Assembly: GCA_014383605.1 (NCBI GenBank) | Contig: JACNHM010000272.1 | Span: forward strand, 1-13,389 | From: Chloroflexota bacterium | GTDB lineage: Bacteria > Chloroflexota > Anaerolineae > UBA3071 | Direction: 5' to 3' | DNA length: 13,389 nt | Shown: positions 5,944 through 12,233 of the stretch, piece after piece | Numbering within the stretch: the stretch's first letter is position 1 | Layout of the letters: every line of letters begins with the position of its first letter | Notes under the pieces: model-generated | What the model was told of the DNA's origin: nothing | The model's input: only the letters and a program-made list of their open reading frames with translations | Database searches by the model: none | Made by a program: the position numbers and the translations under genes

Positions 5944-5971
5944 ATTATAGCACACTTCTCCCGTTTGGCAA
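5944..5971 (-). promoter_or_regulatory. Promoter of tRNA-Val
   Basis: A perfect -10 TATAAT (5944-5949) and -35 TTGCCA (5966-5971, five of six consensus bases), 16-nt spacer, placed 12 nt before the mature tRNA 5' end. Confidence 0.8.
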
Positions 5972-5996
5972 ATCGGCGCGTGGTCGCTGCACGGTA

Positions 5997-6025
5997 TTGA
6001 CAGTCCTCCGGTTTTGGGGTACACT
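5997..6025 (+). promoter_or_regulatory. Promoter of the DUF3467-translin operon
   Basis: A perfect -35 TTGACA (5997-6002), a 17-nt spacer and a weaker -10 TACACT (6020-6025). It lies about 45 nt upstream of the DUF3467 start codon and diverges from the tRNA-Val promoter. Confidence 0.7.
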
Positions 6026-6073
6026 CAGGCCAACCCGCTGTTCAGTCCATTCGCACAAGATCGGAGGTCTATC

Positions 6074-6388
6074 ATGGCTCAGAAAGCGACGAGCACCCGC
6101 CAGCTCAACGTGGAGTTGCCTGCCGACCTGGAGGCTATCTACGCCAACTTCGCCATCATCAACCACTCGGCCTCGGAACTCATCATTGACTTCGCCCGCC
6201 TGCTGCCCAACGTGCCCAAGGTCAAGGTGTACGCCCGCATCCTGATGACGCCGACGAACGCCAAGGCGCTGCACAAGGCCCTGGGCGATAACCTGGAGAA
6301 GTACGAGAAGCGGTTCGGCGAGATCAAGATCGCCCCAGAGGAACTGGAAGCCCGCGAGCGGCCGCTGGGCTTCGTGCATCGGGAGTGA
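6074..6388 (+). CDS. DUF3467 family protein
   Basis: A 104-residue protein matching the DUF3467 pattern: LPADLEAIYANFAIINHSA, then ELIIDFARLLPNVPK, then VKVYARILMTPTNAKALHKAL, followed by a charged tail. The function of the family is unknown. No signal peptide or membrane segment is visible; the composition suggests a small cytosolic alpha/beta protein. I chose ATG 6074 because CGGAGG precedes it by 6 nt; an in-frame ATG at 6014 overlaps the predicted -10 box and has no ribosome binding site. The stop TGA at 6386-6388 is 5 nt before the next gene's ATG, so the two form an operon. Confidence 0.85.
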   Translation: MAQKATSTRQLNVELPADLEAIYANFAIINHSASELIIDFARLLPNVPKVKVYARILMTPTNAKALHKALGDNLEKYEKRFGEIKIAPEELEARERPLGFVHRE

Positions 6389-6393
6389 GTATC

Positions 6394-7035
6394 ATGGACC
6401 AACTGACAGCCATCGTGGAGCGGGCGCGGGAGGAACTCACGGCCAAGAACGCAGTGCGGGATGCCACCCTGCAGCGCTCCCGCGAGCTGATCCGCTACTG
6501 CGCCCACAGCATCCGTGCCACCCATCGGGGCGAATACGATCAGGCCTCCGAGCTACTGGCCACGGCTCGCGCCGCGGCGGCGGAGATGATCGCCGACCTG
6601 CAAGATCACCCGGATCTCTACCACACCGGCTATACCCTGGATGCGCTCAAGGAACTGGCCGAAGCGCACATTACCTTCGCCTGGATCACCGGGCAGCCGC
6701 TGCCGGAGCCGCAGGAATTGGACGTGCCCTACACGGCCTACCTCAAGGGCGTGGGGGAAGCGGCCGCCGAACTGCGGCGGCACGTGCTCAACCTCATCCG
6801 GCGGGGTGAAGTGGCCCGGGGCGAGCCCTTCCTGCAGATCATGGACGAGGCTTACAGCCTGCTGATGACCGTGGACTTCCCCGACGCCATCACCGGCGGC
6901 CTGCGGCGCATCTCGGACATGGTGCGGGGTGTGGTGGAGCGCACGCGGGGCGACCTGACCGTCGCCGTGCGGCAGGAGCAGTTGCAGGAGGCCTTGCAGG
7001 CTTTCGAGGAGCAGGTCGTGAAACGTAATGCGTAA
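6394..7035 (+). CDS. Translin-family protein
   Basis: A 213-residue, almost entirely alpha-helical protein with the translin/TRAX pattern. It has an N-terminal helix with RDATLQRSRELIR, a long helix containing ELAEAHITFAWITG, the hallmark YLKGVGEAAAELRR (translins have L-x-G-[VLI]-x-[DE]-x2-G-E-L-x-R here), and a final section with FPDAITGGLRRISDMVRGVVERT. In eukaryotes translin and TRAX form the single-strand RNA-processing C3PO complex; the role of bacterial homologs is unclear. Acidic residues corresponding to TRAX catalysis may be present but cannot be placed by eye. I chose ATG 6394 because GGGAG precedes it by 8 nt; a GTG at 6385 overlapping the previous stop is the alternative. The TAA stop lies inside a repeat. 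Confidence 0.82.
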   Translation: MDQLTAIVERAREELTAKNAVRDATLQRSRELIRYCAHSIRATHRGEYDQASELLATARAAAAEMIADLQDHPDLYHTGYTLDALKELAEAHITFAWITGQPLPEPQELDVPYTAYLKGVGEAAAELRRHVLNLIRRGEVARGEPFLQIMDEAYSLLMTVDFPDAITGGLRRISDMVRGVVERTRGDLTVAVRQEQLQEALQAFEEQVVKRNA

Positions 7036-7082
7036 AACGTAAAGCGTAGGCGCGACCTCGCCCTTTTGCGCTTTACGTTTTA
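7018..7082. terminator. Repeat-derived bidirectional hairpin between convergent genes
   Basis: A perfect 14-bp inverted repeat: TAAAACGTAAAGCG (7033-7046) with CGCTTTACGTTTTA (7069-7082) and a 22-nt loop. The outermost three bases of each arm are the stop codons of the two convergent genes (TAA 7033-7035 on +, TAA 7080-7082 on -). Each arm ends in TTTTA on its own outgoing strand, so it can serve as a terminator in both directions. It is built from the CGTAAAA heptamer family, which starts at about 7018. Confidence 0.8.
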
Positions 7083-7499
7083 TTCTCCCAGGATCTGCAA
7101 GACCAGTTCGCGCTGGCGAGGGCGGTTGTCGAAGTCAATGTAGGTCACGTGCTGCCAGGTGCCCAGCAGCAACCGGCCCTCGCTGAAGGGCACGGTGAGC
7201 GAAGGCCCCAGCAGCGCTGCCCGGACGTGCGCGTGCCCGTTGCCATCGTCCCAGCGCAGGTTGTGGCGGTAGTCGCGATCCTCGGGCGCCACCTCGTCGA
7301 AGACCCGCTTCAGGTCGGCCAGGGCGCCCGCTTCGTACTCGATCGTCGTCAGGCCGCTGGTGGCGCTGGGGGCGAAAACGGTGACGATGCCCGAGCTGAC
7401 CCCCGACGCCTGCACCTCGCGGGCCACCTCCTGAGTGATATCCAGCATGTCGGCGTTGCCGCGGGTGTGCAGTTGGATCGTTCGTGTCACGACCATCAT
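7080..7499 (-). CDS. yjbQ: YjbQ/UPF0047 family protein
   Basis: A 139-residue protein of the YjbQ/UPF0047 family (TIGR00149). Family landmarks are GIVTVFAPSATSGLTTIEYE, NGHAHVRAALLGPSLTVPF and GRLLLGTWQHVTYIDFDNRPR. The family is annotated as secondary thiamine-phosphate synthase because the E. coli protein has weak activity of that kind; the true role is not settled. The start is ATG 7499, overlapping the xseB stop as ATGA with GAGG 5 nt upstream; ATG 7496 is equally possible. The stop forms one end of the convergent hairpin. It is the last gene of the xseA-xseB-yjbQ operon. Confidence 0.93.
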   Translation of the reverse strand: MMVVTRTIQLHTRGNADMLDITQEVAREVQASGVSSGIVTVFAPSATSGLTTIEYEAGALADLKRVFDEVAPEDRDYRHNLRWDDGNGHAHVRAALLGPSLTVPFSEGRLLLGTWQHVTYIDFDNRPRQRELVLQILGE

Positions 7500-7771
7500 T
7501 TCCCCCTCACTCTAAATGGGAACTCCGCCCCCGCTTCTGGCTCCCAGTCCTCGAAAGGCATGGCCTCGACGTCGCCGTCGGGCGCGGGCAGGAGTTGCCG
7601 CACGCGCAGTTCGGCCTGGTCGAGCTGCTCGTTGCACAGCGTTGCCAGTTCCGTGCCCCGCTCGAAGAGGGCCAGCGATTCCTCCAGCGTCAGCCCACCG
7701 GCCTCCAGCTTGCGGACGGTCTCCTGCAGTTCCTGGAAAGCGTTCTCGAAAGAGAGATGTTCGTCAGTCAT
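7496..7771 (-). CDS. xseB: Exodeoxyribonuclease VII small subunit
   Basis: A 91-residue helical protein. FENAFQELQETVRKLEAGGLTLEESLALFERG is the conserved XseB helical hairpin, followed by CNEQLDQAELRVRQL and an acidic tail. Several small subunits bind XseA to form exonuclease VII, which degrades single-stranded DNA from either end. ATG 7771 is 3 nt after the xseA stop, with GGAGG about 13 nt upstream, inside the xseA end. The stop overlaps yjbQ. The C-terminal extension after QLLP is somewhat longer than in E. coli. Confidence 0.95.
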   Translation of the reverse strand: MTDEHLSFENAFQELQETVRKLEAGGLTLEESLALFERGTELATLCNEQLDQAELRVRQLLPAPDGDVEAMPFEDWEPEAGAEFPFRVRGK

Positions 7772-7774
7772 CTG

Positions 7775-8980
7775 CTATCTAACCTCCGCCTCGAATTCTC
7801 CATCCTGCACGCGCACGGCGATGGCATCGCCGGCCGCCACCTGCGCCACGCCGTGCACCACTTCTCCCGTCGCACCATGCCGCACGATGGCGTAGCCCCG
7901 CGCCAGCACTTCCAGCGGGCTGATGGCCTGCAGCCGCCCGCGCAGACCCGCCAGCCGCTCTTGCCACAGTGTCCACTGATGCCTCCAGGCCCGCGCGGCC
8001 GCCCGGCTCAGCTCATCTACCCGTTGGCGATAGCCGGCCAGCAGTTGCAGCGGCGAGTTGCGGGCCAAGGCCCGCTCCCGTCCGGCCAACGCATCCCGCC
8101 TGGCCGCCATCTGCCCGATCACCAATTCCGACATCCGTGCCCACAGGCCGCGCACCAGCATGGCCAATTCCCGCCCGTCGGGCACGGCGGCAGCTGCAGC
8201 GCCCGTGGGCGTCGGGGCGCGCCGGTCGGCGACGAAGTCGGCGATGGTGAAGTCGGTCTCGTGGCCTACGCCGCTGATGATGGGGATGGCCGAAGCGGCG
8301 ATGGCCCGCGCCACCCGTTCGTCGTTGAAAGCCCACAGCTCTTCCAGCGAGCCGCCGCCGCGGGCGACGATGATCACGTCCAGCGGCTCTCGCTCCGCCG
8401 ACCAGCGGTTCAGCGCCGAGATCGCGGCGACGATCTGCGGTGGGGCGTCGGCCCCTTGCACCAGCGTGGGCGCCAGCAGGACGTCGGCCAGGGGGTAGCG
8501 GACGCTCAGCGTGCGCAGGATGTCTCGCAGCGCCGCCGCCCCGGGCGAGGTGACCACGCCAATGCGCCGCGGCAGCGGTGGCAGCGGCCGCTTGCGCTCC
8601 TCGTCGAAGAGTCCCTCCTCGGCCAGTTTTTGCTTGAGCGCCTCGAACTCCAGATACAGCCGCCCCAGCCCGGCCGGCTGCAAGATGTCCACGTAGAGCT
8701 GGTAGATGCCCCGCTGCTCATAAACGGAGATGGTGCCGTGAGCCAGCACGGCCTCGCCGTTGCGCGGCAGGGCCGTCAGAAGGTCGGCTTGCGAGCGCCA
8801 CATGACGCAATTCAGCGCCGCCCGCTCGTCCTTCAGCGTGAAGTAGCAATGGCCTGACGCGGCGCGGTTGAAGTTGGACACCTCGCCCTCGATCCAGAGG
8901 GCCTGCAGGAGGGGGTCCATCTGGAACACGGATTTGACGTAAGCGGTGAGTTGGGAGACGGAGTAGATGTGATTGGGCAT
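7775..8980 (-). CDS. xseA: Exodeoxyribonuclease VII large subunit
   Basis: A 401-residue catalytic subunit of exonuclease VII. The N-terminal OB-fold is seen at about residues 4-100 (HIYSVSQL, WIEGEVSNF, SGHCYFTLKD). The catalytic region has IGVVTSPGAAALRDI (140-154), RGGGS (207-211), GVGHETDFTIAD (237-248) and ADRRAPTPT (251-259). A long coiled-coil stretch follows that binds XseB, ending with a short beta domain (LARGYAIVRH). I chose ATG 8980, which gives the family-typical start just before HIYSVSQL. A TTG at 9034 would add 18 unconserved residues. No good ribosome binding site is visible before ATG 8980, so initiation may be weak. Confidence 0.95.
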   Translation of the reverse strand: MPNHIYSVSQLTAYVKSVFQMDPLLQALWIEGEVSNFNRAASGHCYFTLKDERAALNCVMWRSQADLLTALPRNGEAVLAHGTISVYEQRGIYQLYVDILQPAGLGRLYLEFEALKQKLAEEGLFDEERKRPLPPLPRRIGVVTSPGAAALRDILRTLSVRYPLADVLLAPTLVQGADAPPQIVAAISALNRWSAEREPLDVIIVARGGGSLEELWAFNDERVARAIAASAIPIISGVGHETDFTIADFVADRRAPTPTGAAAAAVPDGRELAMLVRGLWARMSELVIGQMAARRDALAGRERALARNSPLQLLAGYRQRVDELSRAAARAWRHQWTLWQERLAGLRGRLQAISPLEVLARGYAIVRHGATGEVVHGVAQVAAGDAIAVRVQDGEFEAEVR

Positions 8981-9034
8981 AATGGGTACCAAAGGGGCTG
9001 ATGGGTCTGAGGGTGGGGCTACAGATACTCCCAA

Positions 9035-9174
9035 CCCGAAGCGCTGTCCTGAGCCTGTCGAAGGGGGCTTAGCCCTCTCAGCCCGACGGTTTCAGCCCCG
9101 GGCCATGCCAGCAGCAAAGGCCAGACGCTCCCCAATTCCCTGTATCATTTTATCATTTCGACTGTTGCTAGAAC
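9035..9174. other. Intergenic stretch upstream of xseA
   Basis: No gene seen. Read on the minus strand, positions 9049-9065 give CTTCGACAGGCTCAGGA, which I recall as a motif recurring in intergenic regions of many bacteria. A possible weak -10 (TAAAAT) lies in the A/T-rich stretch around 9148-9160, but no matching -35 box is evident. Confidence 0.4.
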
Positions 9175-9247
9175 CCTATCCGAGAAGTCTGCAGAGGCGG
9201 CTCCCAGCCGCCGACAGGATGTCGGCTCTTCCGTTTTTTCGGATAGG
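9175..9247. repeat. Second multi-stem palindromic element, between mazF and xseA
   Basis: A perfect 9-bp outer stem (CCTATCCGA 9175-9183 with TCGGATAGG 9239-9247) encloses hairpin GGCGGCT/AGCCGCC (9196-9202 with 9206-9212, loop CCC) and an abutting hairpin around CGACAGGATGTCG (9212-9224). The plan matches the element at 4645-4714. It ends 3 nt before the mazF stop codon and could act as that gene's 3' end structure. Confidence 0.7.
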
Positions 9248-9249
9248 CA

Positions 9250-9588
9250 CTAAAGCCCCAGCACCTGTCGCAGTTGATTCTGGATTGCCCACGTATCCGC
9301 TACTGGCATAGCCCCCAGCTTGCGTTCGATCATGGCCTGTTTGGTGGTGCGAACGATGGCCGTGGCCACCGAGGGGAAAAGCAGGCCAGCCTCCCGCCAG
9401 CCATCAATGAGGTGATCACCGACCAGCAGGCGATCCACGTTGCTGGTGATGGCGGCGACGATCGCTTCCTGCCGGCCGCTCTGGTAGTTCTCGCTGCTGA
9501 GGATCACGGCGGGGCGGCGCTTGGCCCCCCTTTCGTCGGTGAAGATGAAACGCACCAGAACCACGTCCCCTTGCCTATAATCGGTCAT
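9250..9588 (-). CDS. MazF/PemK-family endoribonuclease toxin
   Basis: A 112-residue MazF/PemK protein. The N-terminal YRQGDVVLVRFIFTDERG and KRRPAVILSSE are the family signature (substrate-binding loop and Arg), with AITS providing the usual Thr-Ser after the third strand. In this family the toxin cuts mRNA at short specific sequences; the target here cannot be predicted. I chose ATG 9588 over ATG 9597 because AAGGA lies 8 nt upstream and the family normally starts right at this residue. The start overlaps the antitoxin gene by 14 nt. The gene ends 3 nt from a palindromic element. Confidence 0.9.
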   Translation of the reverse strand: MTDYRQGDVVLVRFIFTDERGAKRRPAVILSSENYQSGRQEAIVAAITSNVDRLLVGDHLIDGWREAGLLFPSVATAIVRTTKQAMIERKLGAMPVADTWAIQNQLRQVLGL

Positions 9589-9832
9589 AAGCGGCATCCT
9601 TTTCGTTATCCCACAGGGCCGCCAGCGCAGGGTCTGAGCGACCGTTCAGAGCCAGGAACTCCTCCTCTTCGGCCAGGGCGGCCAGGTCTTGCCGCATCTG
9701 ATCTTCGAGTACCCTGAGCACATACTGGCGAATGGAGAGATCGCGTTGCGTGCTGAGCAACCGCAGGCGACGCTTCATCTCTGGCGGGATGTCCAAGGTC
9801 AATCGAGTGCGTTCCCGAACTGCTGTTGTCAT
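9575..9832 (-). CDS. Ribbon-helix-helix antitoxin of the MazF-like toxin
   Basis: An 85-residue protein with an N-terminal ribbon-helix-helix: the strand RLTLDIP (residues 10-16) and helices MKRRLRLLSTQRDLS and IRQYVLRVLEDQM. An acidic C-terminal tail (EEEEF, then ALAALWDNEKDAAYDRL) presumably wraps the toxin. RHH-type MazE antitoxins bind their own promoter and neutralise MazF by the tail. The start is ATG 9832 with a strong GGAGGTGA 7 nt upstream. The gene precedes and overlaps the toxin gene, the usual order. A 9-bp repeat array lies just upstream. Confidence 0.88.
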   Translation of the reverse strand: MTTAVRERTRLTLDIPPEMKRRLRLLSTQRDLSIRQYVLRVLEDQMRQDLAALAEEEEFLALNGRSDPALAALWDNEKDAAYDRL

Positions 9833-9849
9833 GTCACGTCACCTCCATA

Positions 9850-9886
9850 CACGAAGGCCGCGAAAGGCCACGAAAAGCGCGAAGGT
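9850..9886. repeat. 9-bp repeat (CACGAARGN family) upstream of the antitoxin
   Basis: Four CGAA cores at 9852, 9861, 9871 and 9880 (spacing 9, 10, 9), within units such as CACGAAGGC and CGCGAAAGG. Same family as 2694-2729 in reverse orientation. It occupies the leader of the antitoxin-toxin operon, where an autoregulatory operator would be expected. The remaining bases up to 9966 show no gene and no convincing promoter. Confidence 0.7.
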
Positions 9887-9966
9887 CGCCTCCAAGAAAC
9901 CCTGCCGATTCTGAGAGAGAGCAAAGCTGACGGCCCGAAACCGGCCTTAGAGCCTGTGTCATAATC

Positions 9967-10635
9967 TCAGTCCCCCAGGCGGTACAACTCCTCTGCCGCC
10001 CGCTCTACCTCGTTGAGCCGCTCCCGCAAGACCGCCCGTGCCTGATCCAGGTTGGCCTTTGAGGATACCTCCAGCGGCTCTCCCAGGACGACGGCGATGC
10101 GGCTGAAGGGGAAGGGGACAACGTAGCGATCCCAGCGGGGAATACGGTAGCCGGTGGCGGTGAAGGCTCCGGTGGGCACGATCAGCGCCCCGGCCTTGTG
10201 GGCGATGAAGACGACGCCCTCCTTGGGCTCGTGGGAAGGGCCGTCGGGACCATCGGGGTTGAGGTAGAGGTTCTTGCCCTGTTTCATTTGGCGGATCAGT
10301 GTCAGCAGACGGCGGGCGGCCACCATCGAATGGGCCTCCATCGAAATGGCGAAGGCGGCGGCTCCCAGCCGCCGCGTCAAATCGCTCAAGACCGCCCCCC
10401 TGGAATCATCGGGGACGATCAACACGTACTGGCTGGCATCCTCTTGGGCGGTGAGATAACCTAAGAGCATCATCGTCATCCCGTGCCAGGCGGCGACGAT
10501 AAGGGGATGCCCGGAGGCGCGGACTCGATCCACGTGCTCTCGCCCCCTCACCCGGTAGCGGGCGGTGCACCGCACCAGCGCGACGCAGGTGGAGAGCCCC
10601 CGGCCTTGGAAACGCTGCACTGGTGTAACCTTCAT
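9967..10635 (-). CDS. Lysophospholipid acyltransferase-like protein (DUF374)
   Basis: A 222-residue protein of the DUF374/LPLAT group. It has AAWHGM at 48-53 (the family's WHG motif in place of NHxxxxD), LIVPDDSRG at 72-80, RRLGA at 88-92, NPDGPDGP at 126-133 and AHKAGALIVPTG. This fold transfers acyl chains onto lysophospholipids or related acceptors at the membrane; the exact substrate here is unknown. ATG 10635 has GAGGAAG about 7 nt upstream. It lies 27 nt after pssA on the same strand, so it probably belongs to the phospholipid operon. Codons 88-93 contain an 18-nt sequence identical to the palindrome of the 9175-9247 element. Confidence 0.85.
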   Translation of the reverse strand: MKVTPVQRFQGRGLSTCVALVRCTARYRVRGREHVDRVRASGHPLIVAAWHGMTMMLLGYLTAQEDASQYVLIVPDDSRGAVLSDLTRRLGAAAFAISMEAHSMVAARRLLTLIRQMKQGKNLYLNPDGPDGPSHEPKEGVVFIAHKAGALIVPTGAFTATGYRIPRWDRYVVPFPFSRIAVVLGEPLEVSSKANLDQARAVLRERLNEVERAAEELYRLGD

Positions 10636-10662
10636 ACGCGCTTCCTCATCAAATCAATCAGC

Positions 10663-11358
10663 TCAGCGGATCAGCTCGTAGGCAGCCCGGGCCAGGCCGA
10701 AGGAGACGTAGCCGCTGGTGACACCAAGGCAGACCAGTTGGGGGGAGAGCCAGATGGACAGTACAGCCGCGACGCCCAGACCCGATAGACTCCACCGGCG
10801 TCGCTGCAGGATGGAGGCCAGCGCAGGGTAGCGGATGCGGCTCACCATCAGCAGGGTCAAGGCCACCACCAGCACCGGGAAGAGAACAGCGGGGATCAGC
10901 CGGTGGTCGTACGTGCGGTTGGAGAGCACGCAGAGCGCCAGGGTCGCTCCAGAGGTAGAGATGGTGAGCCCCAGACTCTCGCTGTGGGAGTGTTTGGCGG
11001 GGAGAAGGTTGAAGCGGGCCAGCCGGAAGGCGCCGCCAACCACATACCCCGCGCACGCGCCCCACATGACCGCCGGGCTGAGGGTCAGTTCCCGCAGGTA
11101 CTGGTAGACCAGTGCACTGGGTGCTACTCCAAAGGCGACGATGTCTGCCAGGGAGTCCAACTGCAGGCCGAAGGCGCTGGAGACCCCCAGCCGCCGCGCG
11201 ATTGCGCCGTCCAGGGCATCCAGCAGATAGCTGGCCAGGATGCAGACGCTGGCCTCTGTCAGTTCATCGTGCATCGCCAGCATCACCGCCGAGAAGGCGC
11301 AGACCAGACTGGCGAAGGTGACCATACTGGGCAGCAACCTGCGCAGTGAATCATTCAT
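10663..11358 (-). CDS. pssA: CDP-diacylglycerol--serine O-phosphatidyltransferase
   Basis: A 231-residue integral membrane CDP-alcohol phosphatidyltransferase. The complete signature D-x2-DG-x2-AR-x8-G-x3-D-x3-D occupies residues 47-72 (DALDGAIARR, then GLQLDSLAD). Several hydrophobic segments follow. With Psd encoded immediately upstream, the likely reaction is CDP-diacylglycerol plus serine to phosphatidylserine. I chose ATG 11358 because it overlaps the psd stop as ATGA (translational coupling); an in-frame ATG at 11379 lies inside psd. Other alcohols (inositol, glycerol) are possible for the family, but the psd neighbour favours serine. Confidence 0.92.
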   Translation of the reverse strand: MNDSLRRLLPSMVTFASLVCAFSAVMLAMHDELTEASVCILASYLLDALDGAIARRLGVSSAFGLQLDSLADIVAFGVAPSALVYQYLRELTLSPAVMWGACAGYVVGGAFRLARFNLLPAKHSHSESLGLTISTSGATLALCVLSNRTYDHRLIPAVLFPVLVVALTLLMVSRIRYPALASILQRRRWSLSGLGVAAVLSIWLSPQLVCLGVTSGYVSFGLARAAYELIR

Positions 11359-12044
11359 CCGATCTTCTCTCCCCGCCATCGCGCCACCACCGTCACTCCC
11401 GCGCAGGCCTGGTCTCCCACCCGGACGACAGGCTCCGCTCCTTGCGGCAGGTACAGGTCCACCCGCGATCCGAATTTGATGATTCCCAACCGATCCCCCG
11501 CCTGCAGTCTCTGGCCGGGGCGCACCCGGCAGACGATCCGGCGGGCCATGATGCCGGCGACCTGCCTGACCAGCACCCTCCCGTAGCGGCTCTCCAGGCC
11601 GACCAGGTTGTGCTCATTGACCTCGGATGCCTCAGGCCGGAAGGCTTGCAGGAACTGGCCGGAGACGTGCTCCACCAAGGCCACCCGCCCCTCCACCGGT
11701 GCCCGGTTGACGTGCACGTCGAGCAAGGACATGAAGATGCCGATCTTCACCGCTTCTCCTTCCAGGAAGCGTGGTTCGTGCAGCCGCCGCACCTCCACCA
11801 CCCGCCCGTCAGCCGGAGACAGGAACAGTCCCTCGCCTGCCTCTGGGGTGCGGACCGGGTCGCGGAAGAAGTACAGGAGGAGCGCCATGAGAGCGGTCAA
11901 TAGCCCTGCCGGAAGGAAGGTGTAGAGACCCGGGCGGGCGACAGACGCGACCAGGGCGACGGTGAATGGAATCCCTACAGCGATCAGCTCCTTCTCAGCA
12001 CCACGTGCCAGTCGGAGGGGAGGGTCAGTTCGAAAATCATGCAT
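11355..12044 (-). CDS. psd: Phosphatidylserine decarboxylase
   Basis: A 229-residue short-form PSD. Two hydrophobic segments lie near the N-terminus (about 20-35 and 40-60), followed by the conserved FFRDP, SPADG (76-80) and DVHVNRAP (109-116). The self-cleavage motif FGS is at 191-193, where Ser193 becomes the pyruvoyl prosthetic group after cleavage between Gly192 and Ser193. It converts phosphatidylserine to phosphatidylethanolamine at the cytoplasmic membrane. The start is ATG 12044 with AAGG about 9 nt upstream. It overlaps pssA by 4 nt, so product and substrate enzymes are made together. Confidence 0.94.
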   Translation of the reverse strand: MHDFRTDPPLRLARGAEKELIAVGIPFTVALVASVARPGLYTFLPAGLLTALMALLLYFFRDPVRTPEAGEGLFLSPADGRVVEVRRLHEPRFLEGEAVKIGIFMSLLDVHVNRAPVEGRVALVEHVSGQFLQAFRPEASEVNEHNLVGLESRYGRVLVRQVAGIMARRIVCRVRPGQRLQAGDRLGIIKFGSRVDLYLPQGAEPVVRVGDQACAGVTVVARWRGEKIG

Positions 12045-12076
12045 GTCGGGATACCTTGCTTATCAACACCCTCTTG

Positions 12077-12160
12077 TCACCTTGGCAGGTAAAAGAACGC
12101 CAACCCGATGATGACGTACACGACGAGCAGATGACGATCATCACCACCGAGGCGGATGGG
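12077..12160 (-). pseudogene. Possible C-terminal remnant of a small membrane protein
   Basis: On the minus strand an open frame reads PIRLGGDDRHLLVVY, then VIIGLAFFYLPR and a stop (TGA 12077-12079). It is a plausible transmembrane helix with a short charged lead. No ATG, GTG or TTG start codon lies upstream before the frame enters the CGTAAAA repeat at 12161. It may be the tail of a small gene truncated by the repeat, or chance. Confidence 0.25.
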
Positions 12161-12161
12161 G

Positions 12162-12213
12162 CGTAAAACGCAAAGCGTAAAACGTAACCCGCTTCACGTT
12201 TTACGCCTTACGC
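12162..12213. terminator. Repeat-derived hairpin downstream of the lipid kinase gene
   Basis: Units of the CGTAAAA family in both orientations. A perfect 11-bp inverted repeat, GCGTAAAACGT (12175-12185) with ACGTTTTACGC (12196-12206), encloses a 10-nt loop. It begins about 20 nt after the lipid kinase stop on the minus strand and probably ends that transcript, although a separate T-run is weak. Confidence 0.65.
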
Positions 12214-12233
12214 TCGTGCGACAAGTGCTTCTT

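Noticed and set aside
7484..8857. Long open frame (457 codons) on the + strand
   Set aside because: Antisense to xseA and xseB; composition is His/Gln/Arg/Pro-rich as expected for the complement of GC-rich genes, and no family is recognisable.
9920..9952. Possible terminator after the DUF374 gene
   Set aside because: Only a short GGCC stem around GAAA/TTTC without a following T-run.
9945..9963. GAGCCTGTGTCATAATC as a possible insertion-sequence end
   Set aside because: No matching inverted end, target duplication or transposase in the window.
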